Shown one piece after another: positions 1-5,278 of a stretch of DNA of 5,624 nt. The stretch is from Spirochaetes bacterium RBG_16_67_19. Lineage in GTDB: Bacteria > Spirochaetota > Spirochaetia > SZUA-6 > DRHE01. The notes beneath the pieces were generated by a model. That model was not told the origin of the DNA and ran no database searches. It was given only the letters and a program-made list of their open reading frames with translations. Made by a program: the position numbers and the translations under genes. Location of the stretch: the NCBI GenBank assembly GCA_001829505.1, contig MIBK01000068.1, positions 1-5,624 of the forward strand, in the 5' to 3' direction. How positions within the stretch are numbered: position 1 is the stretch's first letter; each line of letters starts with the position of its first letter.

Positions 1-177
1 GTCGCGATCCCGCCGGATCAGCCCGGTTGATTCCAGCACGTGCAGGTGCTTGGAGACCGCCGCCAGGGAAAGCGGAAACCGGGAGGCGATCTGTCCCACG
101 CTCCGGGGACCGCGGGCAATGCCACGCAGGATGGCCCGCCGTGTGGAGTCGGCCAGAGCGTGGAACACCCGGTCCAT
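1..177 (-). CDS. ArsR-family HTH transcriptional regulator (3' end beyond window)
   Basis: N-terminal 59 residues of a small winged-helix repressor; the frame is still open at the left edge, so the C-terminal half is missing. It opens MDRVFHALADSTRRAIL, the standard opening of the ArsR subfamily found beside SRPBCC/AHSA1 genes. The recognition helix follows at about residues 36-50 (LSLAAVSKHLHVLE), then TGLIRRDRD, the start of the beta-wing. No metal-binding Cys motif is visible in this part, which fits the non-metal ArsR members. I chose the ATG at 177 because AGAGAA lies six bases upstream and the protein then starts at the conserved MDRVF; an in-frame ATG at 195 adds six residues, but its G-run touches the start codon. 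It lies downstream of the SRPBCC gene on the same strand and probably represses the 761-820 promoter. The ligand is unknown. Confidence 0.88.
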   Translation of the reverse strand, partial: MDRVFHALADSTRRAILRGIARGPRSVGQIASRFPLSLAAVSKHLHVLESTGLIRRDRD

Positions 178-219
178 TTTCTGTTCTCTGTTCATTCCCC
201 CGGCCGCCGCTGATTTGTT

Positions 220-248
220 ATTGTACTGCGCCTGGTGGTCTGCTGCAA
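220..248 (-). promoter_or_regulatory. candidate promoter for the arsR-like gene
   Basis: On the minus strand, TTGCAG (243-248) is followed after exactly 17 bases by TACAAT (220-225). The -10 matches the sigma70 consensus at five of six positions; the -35 keeps only the TTG. Transcription would start near 213, giving a leader of about 36 bases to the ATG at 177. If real, the repressor gene would have a basal supply independent of the SRPBCC promoter. This is inferred from sequence match alone. Confidence 0.4.
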
Positions 249-250
249 AG

Positions 251-285
251 CCGGCGGGGAACCCTTGCGGGTCATCCCCCGCCGG
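251..285 (-). terminator. GC-rich stem-loop between SRPBCC and arsR genes, possible terminator or attenuator
   Basis: Read on the minus strand, CCGGCGGGG (277-285) pairs perfectly with CCCCGCCGG (251-259). Inside, after an asymmetric internal loop (GATGA against TT), CCC pairs with GGG around a GCAA loop of the stable GNRA class. Only CTTTGC follows, so the U-tract is weak and simple intrinsic termination is uncertain. The position, 11 bases after the SRPBCC stop codon and just before the candidate arsR promoter, suits a terminator, attenuator or mRNA-stability element. Confidence 0.4.
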
Positions 286-295
286 ATGAGCGGAC

Positions 296-742
296 TCAGC
301 CGAACATGGCCGCCCTCTGGTCCCGTCCTTCCTCCAGGACGCTCTTCAGGTTGGCCAGGAACATCTTCCAGCCGGCCTCGTGCAGTCGGTAGGCCTCATC
401 CCAGGCCGGTCCTTCCTCGAAGTCGCCATGCCGCAAGCGGACCGCGGTCTGCCCGCCGTTCGGGGAAAGAACGAACTCCACCCGGGTCTTGCCCAGACCG
501 AAGTCCCAGTCGTAGGCCAGCCGCCTCGCGGGCTCGACCAGCAGGAAGGTCCCCGACCTCTCGTGGTCCAGGCTGCCATCCCTGCGCTTGAAACCGAACC
601 GGTAGCTCCCGCCCTGCACCGGGTCGGTCTTCGCCTCGGCCGGGAACCACCGCTCCAGCTTGCCGGCCTCGCACAGGTGGGAAAAGACTTCCGCGGCCGC
701 CCCGGTCACGCTCACCTCGCAATCGATCGTTCGCCGATCCAT
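296..742 (-). CDS. SRPBCC / AHSA1-like domain protein
   Basis: A 148-residue single-domain protein of the START/Bet v1-like (SRPBCC) superfamily, in the branch annotated as activator of Hsp90 ATPase homolog 1-like. Visible family marks are an N-terminal beta strand (residues 5-13), the helix ending LERWFP (29-34), a GGSYRFGF strand (44-51), and the C-terminal helix with HEAGWKMFLANLKSVLEE (121-138), very typical of this branch. The fold makes a hydrophobic cavity that usually binds a small lipophilic ligand; no catalytic residues can be assigned. The length is normal for the family. The start is well supported by AGGAGG five bases upstream of the ATG. The arsR-like gene lies 118 bases downstream of its stop on the same strand, a very common pairing, and both probably respond to the same unknown compound. 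A role in handling the neighbouring polyketide is possible but unsupported. Confidence 0.9.
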   Translation of the reverse strand: MDRRTIDCEVSVTGAAAEVFSHLCEAGKLERWFPAEAKTDPVQGGSYRFGFKRRDGSLDHERSGTFLLVEPARRLAYDWDFGLGKTRVEFVLSPNGGQTAVRLRHGDFEEGPAWDEAYRLHEAGWKMFLANLKSVLEEGRDQRAAMFG

Positions 743-747
743 ATGCT

Positions 748-753
748 CCTCCT
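748..753 (-). promoter_or_regulatory. ribosome binding site of the SRPBCC gene
   Basis: AGGAGG on the minus strand, five bases before the ATG at 742. A near-perfect Shine-Dalgarno sequence that settles the start codon. Confidence 0.85.
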
Positions 754-760
754 GGAGAAG

Positions 761-780
761 ATTTAACTACACGGTTGAAT
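761..780 (-). promoter_or_regulatory. operator 2, imperfect palindrome at -10 / start site
   Basis: On the minus strand this reads ATTCAACC, then GTGT, then AGTTAAAT; six of eight positions in the arms are complementary. Its left half-site is identical to that of operator 1 and lies 40 bp from it centre to centre. It overlaps the -10 and the predicted transcription start, a typical repressor site. Binding by the ArsR protein encoded at 1-177 is inferred. Confidence 0.65.
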
Positions 781-806
781 ATAAGGACAGCCGGGTTAAT
801 AGTCAA
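778..806 (-). promoter_or_regulatory. sigma70-type promoter of the SRPBCC gene
   Basis: On the minus strand, TTGACT (801-806) and TATATT (778-783) are separated by exactly 17 bases; each matches the consensus hexamer at five of six positions. The predicted start is near 771, giving a leader of about 28 bases before the ATG at 742. The -35 lies inside one palindrome (801-820), and the -10 overlaps the second (761-780) by three bases, so a repressor on these sites would block RNA polymerase. Confidence 0.8.
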
Positions 807-820
807 CCATTTGGTTGAAT
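801..820 (-). promoter_or_regulatory. operator 1, near-perfect palindrome at -35
   Basis: The core 803-818 is a perfect inverted repeat with 7-base arms: TCAACCA, AA, TGGTTGA on the minus strand. It contains the -35 hexamer. AT-rich, GGTTGA-containing dyads of this size are typical of ArsR-family dimer sites. With the copy at 761-780 it leaves exactly 20 bp between the two 20-bp sites, close to four helical turns from centre to centre, so two dimers would sit on nearly the same DNA face. Confidence 0.7.
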
Positions 821-821
821 A

Positions 822-1478
822 TTATTCCGGCCGCCCGATCACCACCACCCGCCCGGGAGGCTCCCGGCGCACTTCCAGCCGGCCCTCCGGCGCTGCGCAG
901 GCCAGCAGCGCGGACAGCTCCTCCGGCAGGAAGCCGCGGCGGATGGAAAGCAGGCCGTCGTAGGCGGCGAAGCTGCCGTGCAGGAACACCCCGGCGAACA
1001 GGGCGTACCAGAAATAGGAGGCGGGCGAGCGCAGCAGGTCGGTGATGACCAGCAGGCGCCGGGCGCGGCCCAGCATGGCCGCCACGGTCGGGGCCACCTG
1101 GGCGTCCTGCAGGTGGTGCAGGAAGTGGTTGGCGAACACGTAGTCGAAGCCGTCCAGGCGCTCCAGCTCGGCGGCGGACCCCAGCCGAACCCGGATCCGC
1201 TCGACACCAGCGCATCGCCGGCGGGCGTAGTCCGCGGCCCGCGGGTCGTGGTCCAGGCAGGTAATGCTCAAGGAAGGCGCCCGCCGGGCCAGCCACAGCG
1301 CCAAGTCGGCCCCGCCGGCGCCCACGTCCAGCAGGGTGCATGGACCCGGCCGGCGGCGGATGTCCTCTAGCACCGTTCGCTCCAGCAGGCGCCGCGCCCC
1401 GGTGAGCAGGCGGTTGATCCAGGAAAACTGCCGCAGGGTGGCCTCCAGGCGCGCCGGGTCGCTGTCCGGCAGGTCCAT
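822..1478 (-). CDS. class I SAM-dependent methyltransferase paired with the type III PKS
   Basis: A 218-residue Rossmann-fold methyltransferase. Motif I is LLDVGAGGAD (residues 49-58); the second strand ends ITCLDHDP (72-79) with an acidic residue placed to hold the SAM ribose; post-motif FDYVFANHFLHHLQD (111-125) is followed by LLVITDLLRSP (142-152). It follows the type III synthase on the same strand after 47 bases, so the two are probably co-transcribed. By analogy with SrsB of the Streptomyces srsABC pathway, it likely methylates the phenolic polyketide product, but O- versus C-methylation cannot be read from the sequence. The ATG at 1478 has only GGAG three bases away; an in-frame TTG at 1529 overlaps the synthase stop as TTGA and would add 17 Arg/Pro-rich residues. 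The stop is followed immediately by operator 1 of the next unit, with no clear terminator. Confidence 0.87.
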   Translation of the reverse strand: MDLPDSDPARLEATLRQFSWINRLLTGARRLLERTVLEDIRRRPGPCTLLDVGAGGADLALWLARRAPSLSITCLDHDPRAADYARRRCAGVERIRVRLGSAAELERLDGFDYVFANHFLHHLQDAQVAPTVAAMLGRARRLLVITDLLRSPASYFWYALFAGVFLHGSFAAYDGLLSIRRGFLPEELSALLACAAPEGRLEVRREPPGRVVVIGRPE

Positions 1479-1525
1479 CCACTCCAGTGCCCGGGAGCGA
1501 GCCGGCTGCCAGGGCCGCCGGCGGC

Positions 1526-2647
1526 TCAAGGCAGCTTCTCGAGCAGCGCGCTCTCCACGGTCAGCCCGGGGCCGAAGGCCGCGGCGAAGGTGCGGCCCTG
1601 CGCCTGCCCGGCCAAGAGCAGCTCCAGCACGAACAGCAGCGTGGCCGAGCTCATGTTCCCGTAGTCGCGCAGCACCTGGTAGGAGGCCCACAGCTCCTCG
1701 GGCTTCAGCCCCAGGGTGGCGGCGGCCCGGTCCAGGATGGCCCGTCCCCCGGGATGGATGGCCCACAGGGCCACGTCCGCCCGCCTCAATCCCGCCTCGG
1801 CCAGCAGGTCCTCCAGGATGGCCCCGATGTTGCGCTGGATCAGGCGCGGCACGTAGGCCGAAAGGCGCATGTCGAAGGCCACCGTGCCCAGGCGCCAGGC
1901 CATGTCCCGCTCGCTTTCGGGGATGGTGCGGGTGGCGAAGCGCTCCAGGCTGAAGGCGGGGCCCTCCGCCTCCCCGCGCTGCGCGGAAACCAGCGCCGCG
2001 CCAGCCCCGTCGGCGAACAGGGAGTTGGCCACCATGACCTCCCGGTCGGGCTTCAGCTGCAGGTGCACGCTGCACAGCTCCAGTACTACCACCAGCACCC
2101 GCGCCTCGGGCCGCGAGCGGCAGATGTCCGCGGCCAGCTTGAGCGCCGGCAGCGCCGCGAAGCAGCCCATGAAGCCCAGGTGGAAGCGGTGCAGGCCCGG
2201 GGAAAGCCCCAGGCTCTTCTGCAGATGAAAGTCGAAACCGGGGGCCGAGAAGCCGGTGCAGCTCACGGTGATCAGGTGGCTGATGCGCGAGCGGTCCAGG
2301 CGGGGCAGGCCGGCCAGCAGCTTCCCGGCCACGCGCAGGCTCAGGGCGTCGGCCTCGCGGATGAACAGGTCGTTGCGCTGTTCCACCCCCGGCTCCGGCC
2401 GCAGGTCGGGGCTGGGGGGGTAGAAGGTGAACGAGGCAGGGTCCTTGCCGTAGTCCCCGATCACCGTGTGCCGCTTCTGGATGCCCGTGTCCCGGTACAG
2501 CCGGTCCAGGAAGCGCCGGGTGGGCTCGTCGTAGAAGGGCAGGCTGAGCAGGAAGCGGTGGGCGAACTCCTGGGTATAGGCGTGCTCCGGCACGGCGGTG
2601 GCGATCGCCTGCAGGTAAACGGGCCGCTCGGCGCTGTTGATTGACAT
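1526..2647 (-). CDS. type III polyketide synthase (chalcone/alkylresorcinol synthase superfamily)
   Basis: A 373-residue iterative ketosynthase, full family length. It condenses a CoA starter, often fatty acyl in bacterial homologues, with malonyl-CoA and cyclises the chain to a resorcinol, phloroglucinol or pyrone ring. The catalytic triad is complete: Cys130 in ITVSCTGFSAPGFD, His298 in WAIHPGG, and Asn331 in YGNMSSATLLFVLE. Other marks are GFMGCFAALPALKLA (158-172), FADGAGAALV (211-220) and the C-terminal FGPGLTVESALL (358-369). Residue numbers are from the ATG at 2647; ATG 2656 (three residues longer) and TTG 2689 are in frame, and none has a clear Shine-Dalgarno. I prefer 2647 because homologues begin about ten residues before the first conserved strand. 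A methyltransferase gene follows on the same strand, and a UbiE-like gene diverges 60 bp upstream. Starter and ring type cannot be told from sequence alone; the context favours a phenolic lipid. Confidence 0.95.
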   Translation of the reverse strand: MSINSAERPVYLQAIATAVPEHAYTQEFAHRFLLSLPFYDEPTRRFLDRLYRDTGIQKRHTVIGDYGKDPASFTFYPPSPDLRPEPGVEQRNDLFIREADALSLRVAGKLLAGLPRLDRSRISHLITVSCTGFSAPGFDFHLQKSLGLSPGLHRFHLGFMGCFAALPALKLAADICRSRPEARVLVVVLELCSVHLQLKPDREVMVANSLFADGAGAALVSAQRGEAEGPAFSLERFATRTIPESERDMAWRLGTVAFDMRLSAYVPRLIQRNIGAILEDLLAEAGLRRADVALWAIHPGGRAILDRAAATLGLKPEELWASYQVLRDYGNMSSATLLFVLELLLAGQAQGRTFAAAFGPGLTVESALLEKLP

Positions 2648-2670
2648 AGAACGCATGAATAACTTAGCGT
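2641..2670 (+). promoter_or_regulatory. candidate promoter for the UbiE-like gene
   Basis: A perfect TTGACA (2641-2646) is followed after 18 bases by TAGCGT (2665-2670), which keeps the three most conserved -10 positions (T, A and final T). Transcription would begin near 2677, about 30 bases before the GTG at 2708. The -35 overlaps the start codon of the divergent synthase gene. Confidence 0.4.
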
Positions 2671-2689
2671 TGTACCCGGTAAAAAGCAA
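2661..2689 (-). promoter_or_regulatory. weak candidate promoter for the type III PKS gene
   Basis: On the minus strand, TTGCTT (2684-2689) and TAAGTT (2661-2666) are 17 bases apart; the -10 matches only three of six positions. The implied start near the ATGs at 2656/2647 would make the message almost leaderless, which would fit the missing Shine-Dalgarno. It interleaves with the divergent candidate promoter. Confidence 0.25.
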
Positions 2690-2694
2690 CCGGG
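2675..2694. promoter_or_regulatory. inverted repeat in the divergent PKS / UbiE-like intergenic region
   Basis: CCCGGT (2675-2680) and ACCGGG (2689-2694) are perfect inverted repeats separated by eight bases (AAAAAGCA). The dyad lies in the 60-bp gap between the divergent genes and overlaps the candidate synthase -35. It could be the operator of a shared regulator, or a small stem-loop in the leader of the plus-strand message. No regulator can be named. Confidence 0.4.
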
Positions 2695-2707
2695 GGCGGG
2701 ACCAAAC

Positions 2708-3448
2708 GTGAAGATATTCACCGAGCGCCTGGCGGACTTCGACCTGCGCCGGCCGGCCAGCAAGCGCGACTACAACCGGCGTGTGTTCCGGGCCGTGGCG
2801 CCCCGCTACGGGGTGGTCACCCGTCTGCTGTCCTTCGGCATGGACGCCTGGTGGAAGCGCGCGCTGGTAACCCGGCTGCCGCGTGATGCGGGCGACGCCC
2901 CCCGGGCGCTGGACCTGGCCTGCGGCACGGGGGACTTGAGCCTGCTGCTGGCCCGCCGCTTCCCTGCGGGCCAGGTCGAGGGCCTGGACCTGAGCCCGGC
3001 CATGCTGGCCCGGGCCCGGCGCCGGCGCGGCGCCGGCAGCATCCGCTTCCGCCTGGGCGACCTGGGTCGCCTGCCCTATCCGGCGGAGAGCTTCCGCCTG
3101 GTGACCGGCGGCTACGCGCTGCGCAACGCCCCTGACCTACGACAGTGCCTGCGGGAAGTGTTCCGCGTGCTCGCCCCGGGCGGCACGGCCGCCTTTCTGG
3201 ACTTCAACCGCTCCCCGGTGCGCTGGCTGGGCCGGGTGCAGGTGCGCCTGCTGTCCGCCTGGGGCGGGCTGTGGGGCCGGCTGCTGCACGGCAACCCCGA
3301 AGTCTACGCCTACATCGCCGAGACCCTGGCCCTGTTTCCCGATCGCGCCCGCTTCGAGGCCCTGCTGCGGGAGCTGGGCTTCCGGCGCGTGCGCTCGCGC
3401 CTACCCCCCGGAGGCTTCGTCAGCCTGACCTTCGCCGGCAAGCCGTAG
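2708..3448 (+). CDS. UbiE/MenG-like C-methyltransferase
   Basis: A 246-residue class I SAM methyltransferase resembling the ubiquinone/menaquinone C-methyltransferases. UbiE-type marks in order are VFRAVAPRYGVVTRLLSFGMDAWWKRAL (residues 26-53; a variant of the family N-terminal signature), motif I LDLACGTGD (68-76), the ribose-binding acid in EGLDLS (91-96), LGDLGRLPYPAESF (116-129), VTGGYALRN (132-140; family GFGLRN), and the C-terminal FPDRARFEALLRELGF (210-225) with PGGFVSLTFAGKP. Residues 1-20 look like an added leader. It starts at GTG 2708 with only a loose G-rich stretch (GGGGGCGGGA) before it; no other good start is nearby. Its divergence from the synthase and convergence with the hydroxylase suggest it acts on the locus product, C-methylating a hydroxylated aromatic or quinone ring. 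It could instead be the cell's housekeeping UbiE/MenG, but the diverged GYALRN motif and the context favour a paralogue. Confidence 0.88.
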   Translation: MKIFTERLADFDLRRPASKRDYNRRVFRAVAPRYGVVTRLLSFGMDAWWKRALVTRLPRDAGDAPRALDLACGTGDLSLLLARRFPAGQVEGLDLSPAMLARARRRRGAGSIRFRLGDLGRLPYPAESFRLVTGGYALRNAPDLRQCLREVFRVLAPGGTAAFLDFNRSPVRWLGRVQVRLLSAWGGLWGRLLHGNPEVYAYIAETLALFPDRARFEALLRELGFRRVRSRLPPGGFVSLTFAGKP

Positions 3449-4657
3449 CCGCCGTTCCCGGGCCAGCACCCCGCTCAGTGTGGAATACGGCACGTTCACC
3501 ATGGTGAAATGCCCCACCAGTGTCCGGGACAGCGGCGGGCGGGTCAGCACGGGCACGAGCAGGTTGCGCAGGGCGCGCGGAGCAGCGGCGCGCAGGGTGC
3601 CAACGCCCATGAACAGGCGCGAGCGGCGGGCGGCGGCCCGGAAACCCGTGCGCCGGTAGGGCTCGTAGAGGGCCAGCAGGTTCTCCAGGTTCTCCCCGCC
3701 GCGCCGGCAGCGCTCCAGCACGCGGGCCAGCAGGCGGGCGTCGGCGAAACCTGTGTTCATGCCCTGCCCCCCAATGGGCGGCATGGTATGGGCGGCGTCC
3801 CCGCAGAAGACCACCCGGCCGGCACGGAAACGCTCCAGCTCCGTGCGCTCCGGGCGGAAGGCGCTGGCCCAGACCCGCCCCCCGGGATCCAGGCGCTGGC
3901 CGGTGCGCGCCAGGACCTGGGCTTCCACCTTTTCGAAGGAGGGCTCCGGCTCCTCCGCCCCGGTGGCCTGCACGATCCAGCGGCGCAGGCCGCCGGGCAT
4001 CGGGAAGGATTCCACTGAACCCAGCCGCGTGAAGTACAGGTGGGCCACCGGGCCCAATCCGCTCTCATCCCGGTAGTCCCCCATGCGGAAGGCCACGGGG
4101 AAGCGGCGCACGCGCCGGCGCAGGCCCAGCAACCCGGCCATCGGGCTGCCGGCGCCGTCGCAAGCGGCCAGCAGCGGGGCGCGCAGCAGGGTTTCCCCGC
4201 CCGAGGGCCCGCGGGCGCGCACCGTGACCGAGGAGCTCTCCTGCCGCACCTCCACCGCCTCCGTTCCCTCCCGCAGCCGCACAGCGGGCCAGCGGCCCAG
4301 GGCCTCTCGGAGCAGGGCTTCCGTATCGACTTGCGGGAGCGACAGGATGAAGGGGAAGGCGGCCCCGGGTCCGCCCAGCTCCAGGCGGGCCAACGGGCGC
4401 GGGCGTGCGTCCTCGTCGGCGTGCACGGCGGCACTGCGCACCTGGACCCCTCGGGCCAGGAAGCGGTCCACCAGGCCCAGCTCGGCCAGCACCTCCAGGG
4501 AGGTCGGCGTGATGCCGATGGCCTTGGAGCCGGGGCCGCGGCTGGAGCGCCTCTCCAATAGGATCGTCGGGATGCCCGTCCGGCCGAGGAAGCAGGCCAG
4601 CAGCAGCCCGACCGGGCCAGCCCCGACGATCAGGACCTCGGCATCAGCGGCCGGCAT
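3401..4657 (-). CDS. class A FAD-dependent aromatic monooxygenase (PHBH/UbiH-type)
   Basis: A 418-residue single-component flavoprotein hydroxylase, usual length. The FAD-binding Rossmann motif is VLIVGAGPVGLLLA (residues 8-21), with the ribose-binding acid in LLER (33-36). The middle DG motif is CDGAGS (166-171), and the second FAD motif is VVFCGDAAHTMPPIGGQGMN (282-301) followed by TGFADARLLA. Such enzymes use NAD(P)H and O2 to hydroxylate phenols; SrsC, the flavin hydroxylase of the Streptomyces alkylresorcinol pathway, does this to a methylated alkylresorcinol, and that is the job I infer here. In the DG motif, SPMA replaces the usual S-x-V-R, so its arginine is absent. The ATG at 4657 is chosen because the FAD motif follows directly; there is no Shine-Dalgarno, so translation may depend on the upstream gene, which ends 26 bases before. 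The last 48 bases overlap the end of the convergent UbiE-like gene. A general aromatic hydroxylase is the alternative. Confidence 0.92.
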   Translation of the reverse strand: MPAADAEVLIVGAGPVGLLLACFLGRTGIPTILLERRSSRGPGSKAIGITPTSLEVLAELGLVDRFLARGVQVRSAAVHADEDARPRPLARLELGGPGAAFPFILSLPQVDTEALLREALGRWPAVRLREGTEAVEVRQESSSVTVRARGPSGGETLLRAPLLAACDGAGSPMAGLLGLRRRVRRFPVAFRMGDYRDESGLGPVAHLYFTRLGSVESFPMPGGLRRWIVQATGAEEPEPSFEKVEAQVLARTGQRLDPGGRVWASAFRPERTELERFRAGRVVFCGDAAHTMPPIGGQGMNTGFADARLLARVLERCRRGGENLENLLALYEPYRRTGFRAAARRSRLFMGVGTLRAAAPRALRNLLVPVLTRPPLSRTLVGHFTMVNVPYSTLSGVLARERRLRLAGEGQADEASGG

Positions 4658-4683
4658 GGGCGCGTAGGCGGAAGCCCGGAGCC

Positions 4684-5250
4684 TTATTTCCCGGGCATGG
4701 CGGAGGAGAGCACCGAGGTGCCCAGCAGGCTCAGCACCACGTTGCAGGCCAGCCCCGCCGCCGAAAGGGCCAGCGCCACCGCCAGCGGCGCGGCGCCAGC
4801 CACCCCCCACAGCCAGACCACCAAGGGCAGGGCCAGGGCGAAGACGAAATACAGCAGGCCGAAGAGGACCTTCTTTTTCAATACCTCCGAGCGCTGCACG
4901 GAGCGGAAGCGGACGAGGCCGTCCTTCACGCCCAGCAGGAAGGCGAGAATGACCACCAGGGGCAGGAACAGACTCATGAGCCGGCCGGCGCACAGGAACA
5001 GCTCCGCGGCCCCGCCGCGGAAGGCCAGGCCGACGACGAAGATCACGATCAGGGACACCACAAAAGCGGTCGGAAAGTGCACGGCGATCGGGTGCAGGTC
5101 CAGGGTCAGGGCGCGGCGCCGCTGCTCGGACAGGGGGTCCTCCCAGGGCTCGAAGGCCTTGGCGGCCACCCCGCAGGCGGGGCACTTGTCCCTGAGCTTG
5201 CCCTCCGGCATCACGTACCCGCAGACCTTGCAGCGCACCATCTTGGCCAC
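4684..5250 (-). CDS. rubredoxin-like Cys4 domain fused to a DUF2231-like four-helix membrane protein
   Basis: 188 residues. The N-terminal domain has C7-x2-C10-G, then after 12 residues C23-x2-C26-G; this spacing matches the rubredoxin-like domain of rubrerythrin and would bind one Fe (or Zn). An acidic/basic linker (34-48) leads to LHPIAVHFPTAF (52-63), the His-Pro/His-Phe-Pro signature of DUF2231-type membrane proteins, then four hydrophobic helices at about 55-77, 83-108, 127-150 and 153-178. There is no signal peptide; the Cys4 domain is probably cytoplasmic. The start is GTG at 5250, fixed by AGGAGGTG six bases upstream, giving MAKMVRCKVCG; an upstream TTG would put the Shine-Dalgarno inside the gene. 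It is the first gene before the flavin hydroxylase. An electron-transfer role at the membrane is inferred from the domain types and is not shown. Confidence 0.85.
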   Translation of the reverse strand: MAKMVRCKVCGYVMPEGKLRDKCPACGVAAKAFEPWEDPLSEQRRRALTLDLHPIAVHFPTAFVVSLIVIFVVGLAFRGGAAELFLCAGRLMSLFLPLVVILAFLLGVKDGLVRFRSVQRSEVLKKKVLFGLLYFVFALALPLVVWLWGVAGAAPLAVALALSAAGLACNVVLSLLGTSVLSSAMPGK

Positions 5251-5256
5251 GGTGAG

Positions 5257-5264
5257 CACCTCCT
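5257..5264 (-). promoter_or_regulatory. ribosome binding site deciding the GTG start at 5250
   Basis: AGGAGGTG on the minus strand is complementary to the 16S anti-Shine-Dalgarno sequence over eight bases, with six bases to the GTG at 5250. It rules against the in-frame TTG at 5268. Confidence 0.85.
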
Positions 5265-5278
5265 CCAACGCACGATTG

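Noticed and set aside
748..756. CTCCAGGAG palindrome over the SRPBCC Shine-Dalgarno, as a translational switch
   Set aside because: The loop would be a single base, which cannot form a hairpin.
27..766. Several plus-strand open frames opposite the ArsR and SRPBCC genes
   Set aside because: They have no domain, no ribosome binding site and an Arg/Pro/Ser-rich composition typical of antisense frames in GC-rich DNA.
1514..1525. GCCGCCGGCGGC palindrome just after the synthase stop, as a terminator
   Set aside because: It is a loop-less GC palindrome without a T-tract, and the methyltransferase gene follows within 47 bases, so read-through is expected.
1479..2075. Upstream extension of the methyltransferase frame to about 417 residues
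   Set aside because: The added part runs through the synthase gene in another frame and is Arg/Gly/Pro-rich with no domain; the methyltransferase begins at the ATG at 1478.
1487..2644. Long plus-strand open frame (385 codons) opposite the type III synthase
   Set aside because: Its translation is low-complexity, rich in Gln, Gly, Ala and His, and lies exactly antisense to a gene with complete catalytic motifs. It is a by-product of high GC at third positions.
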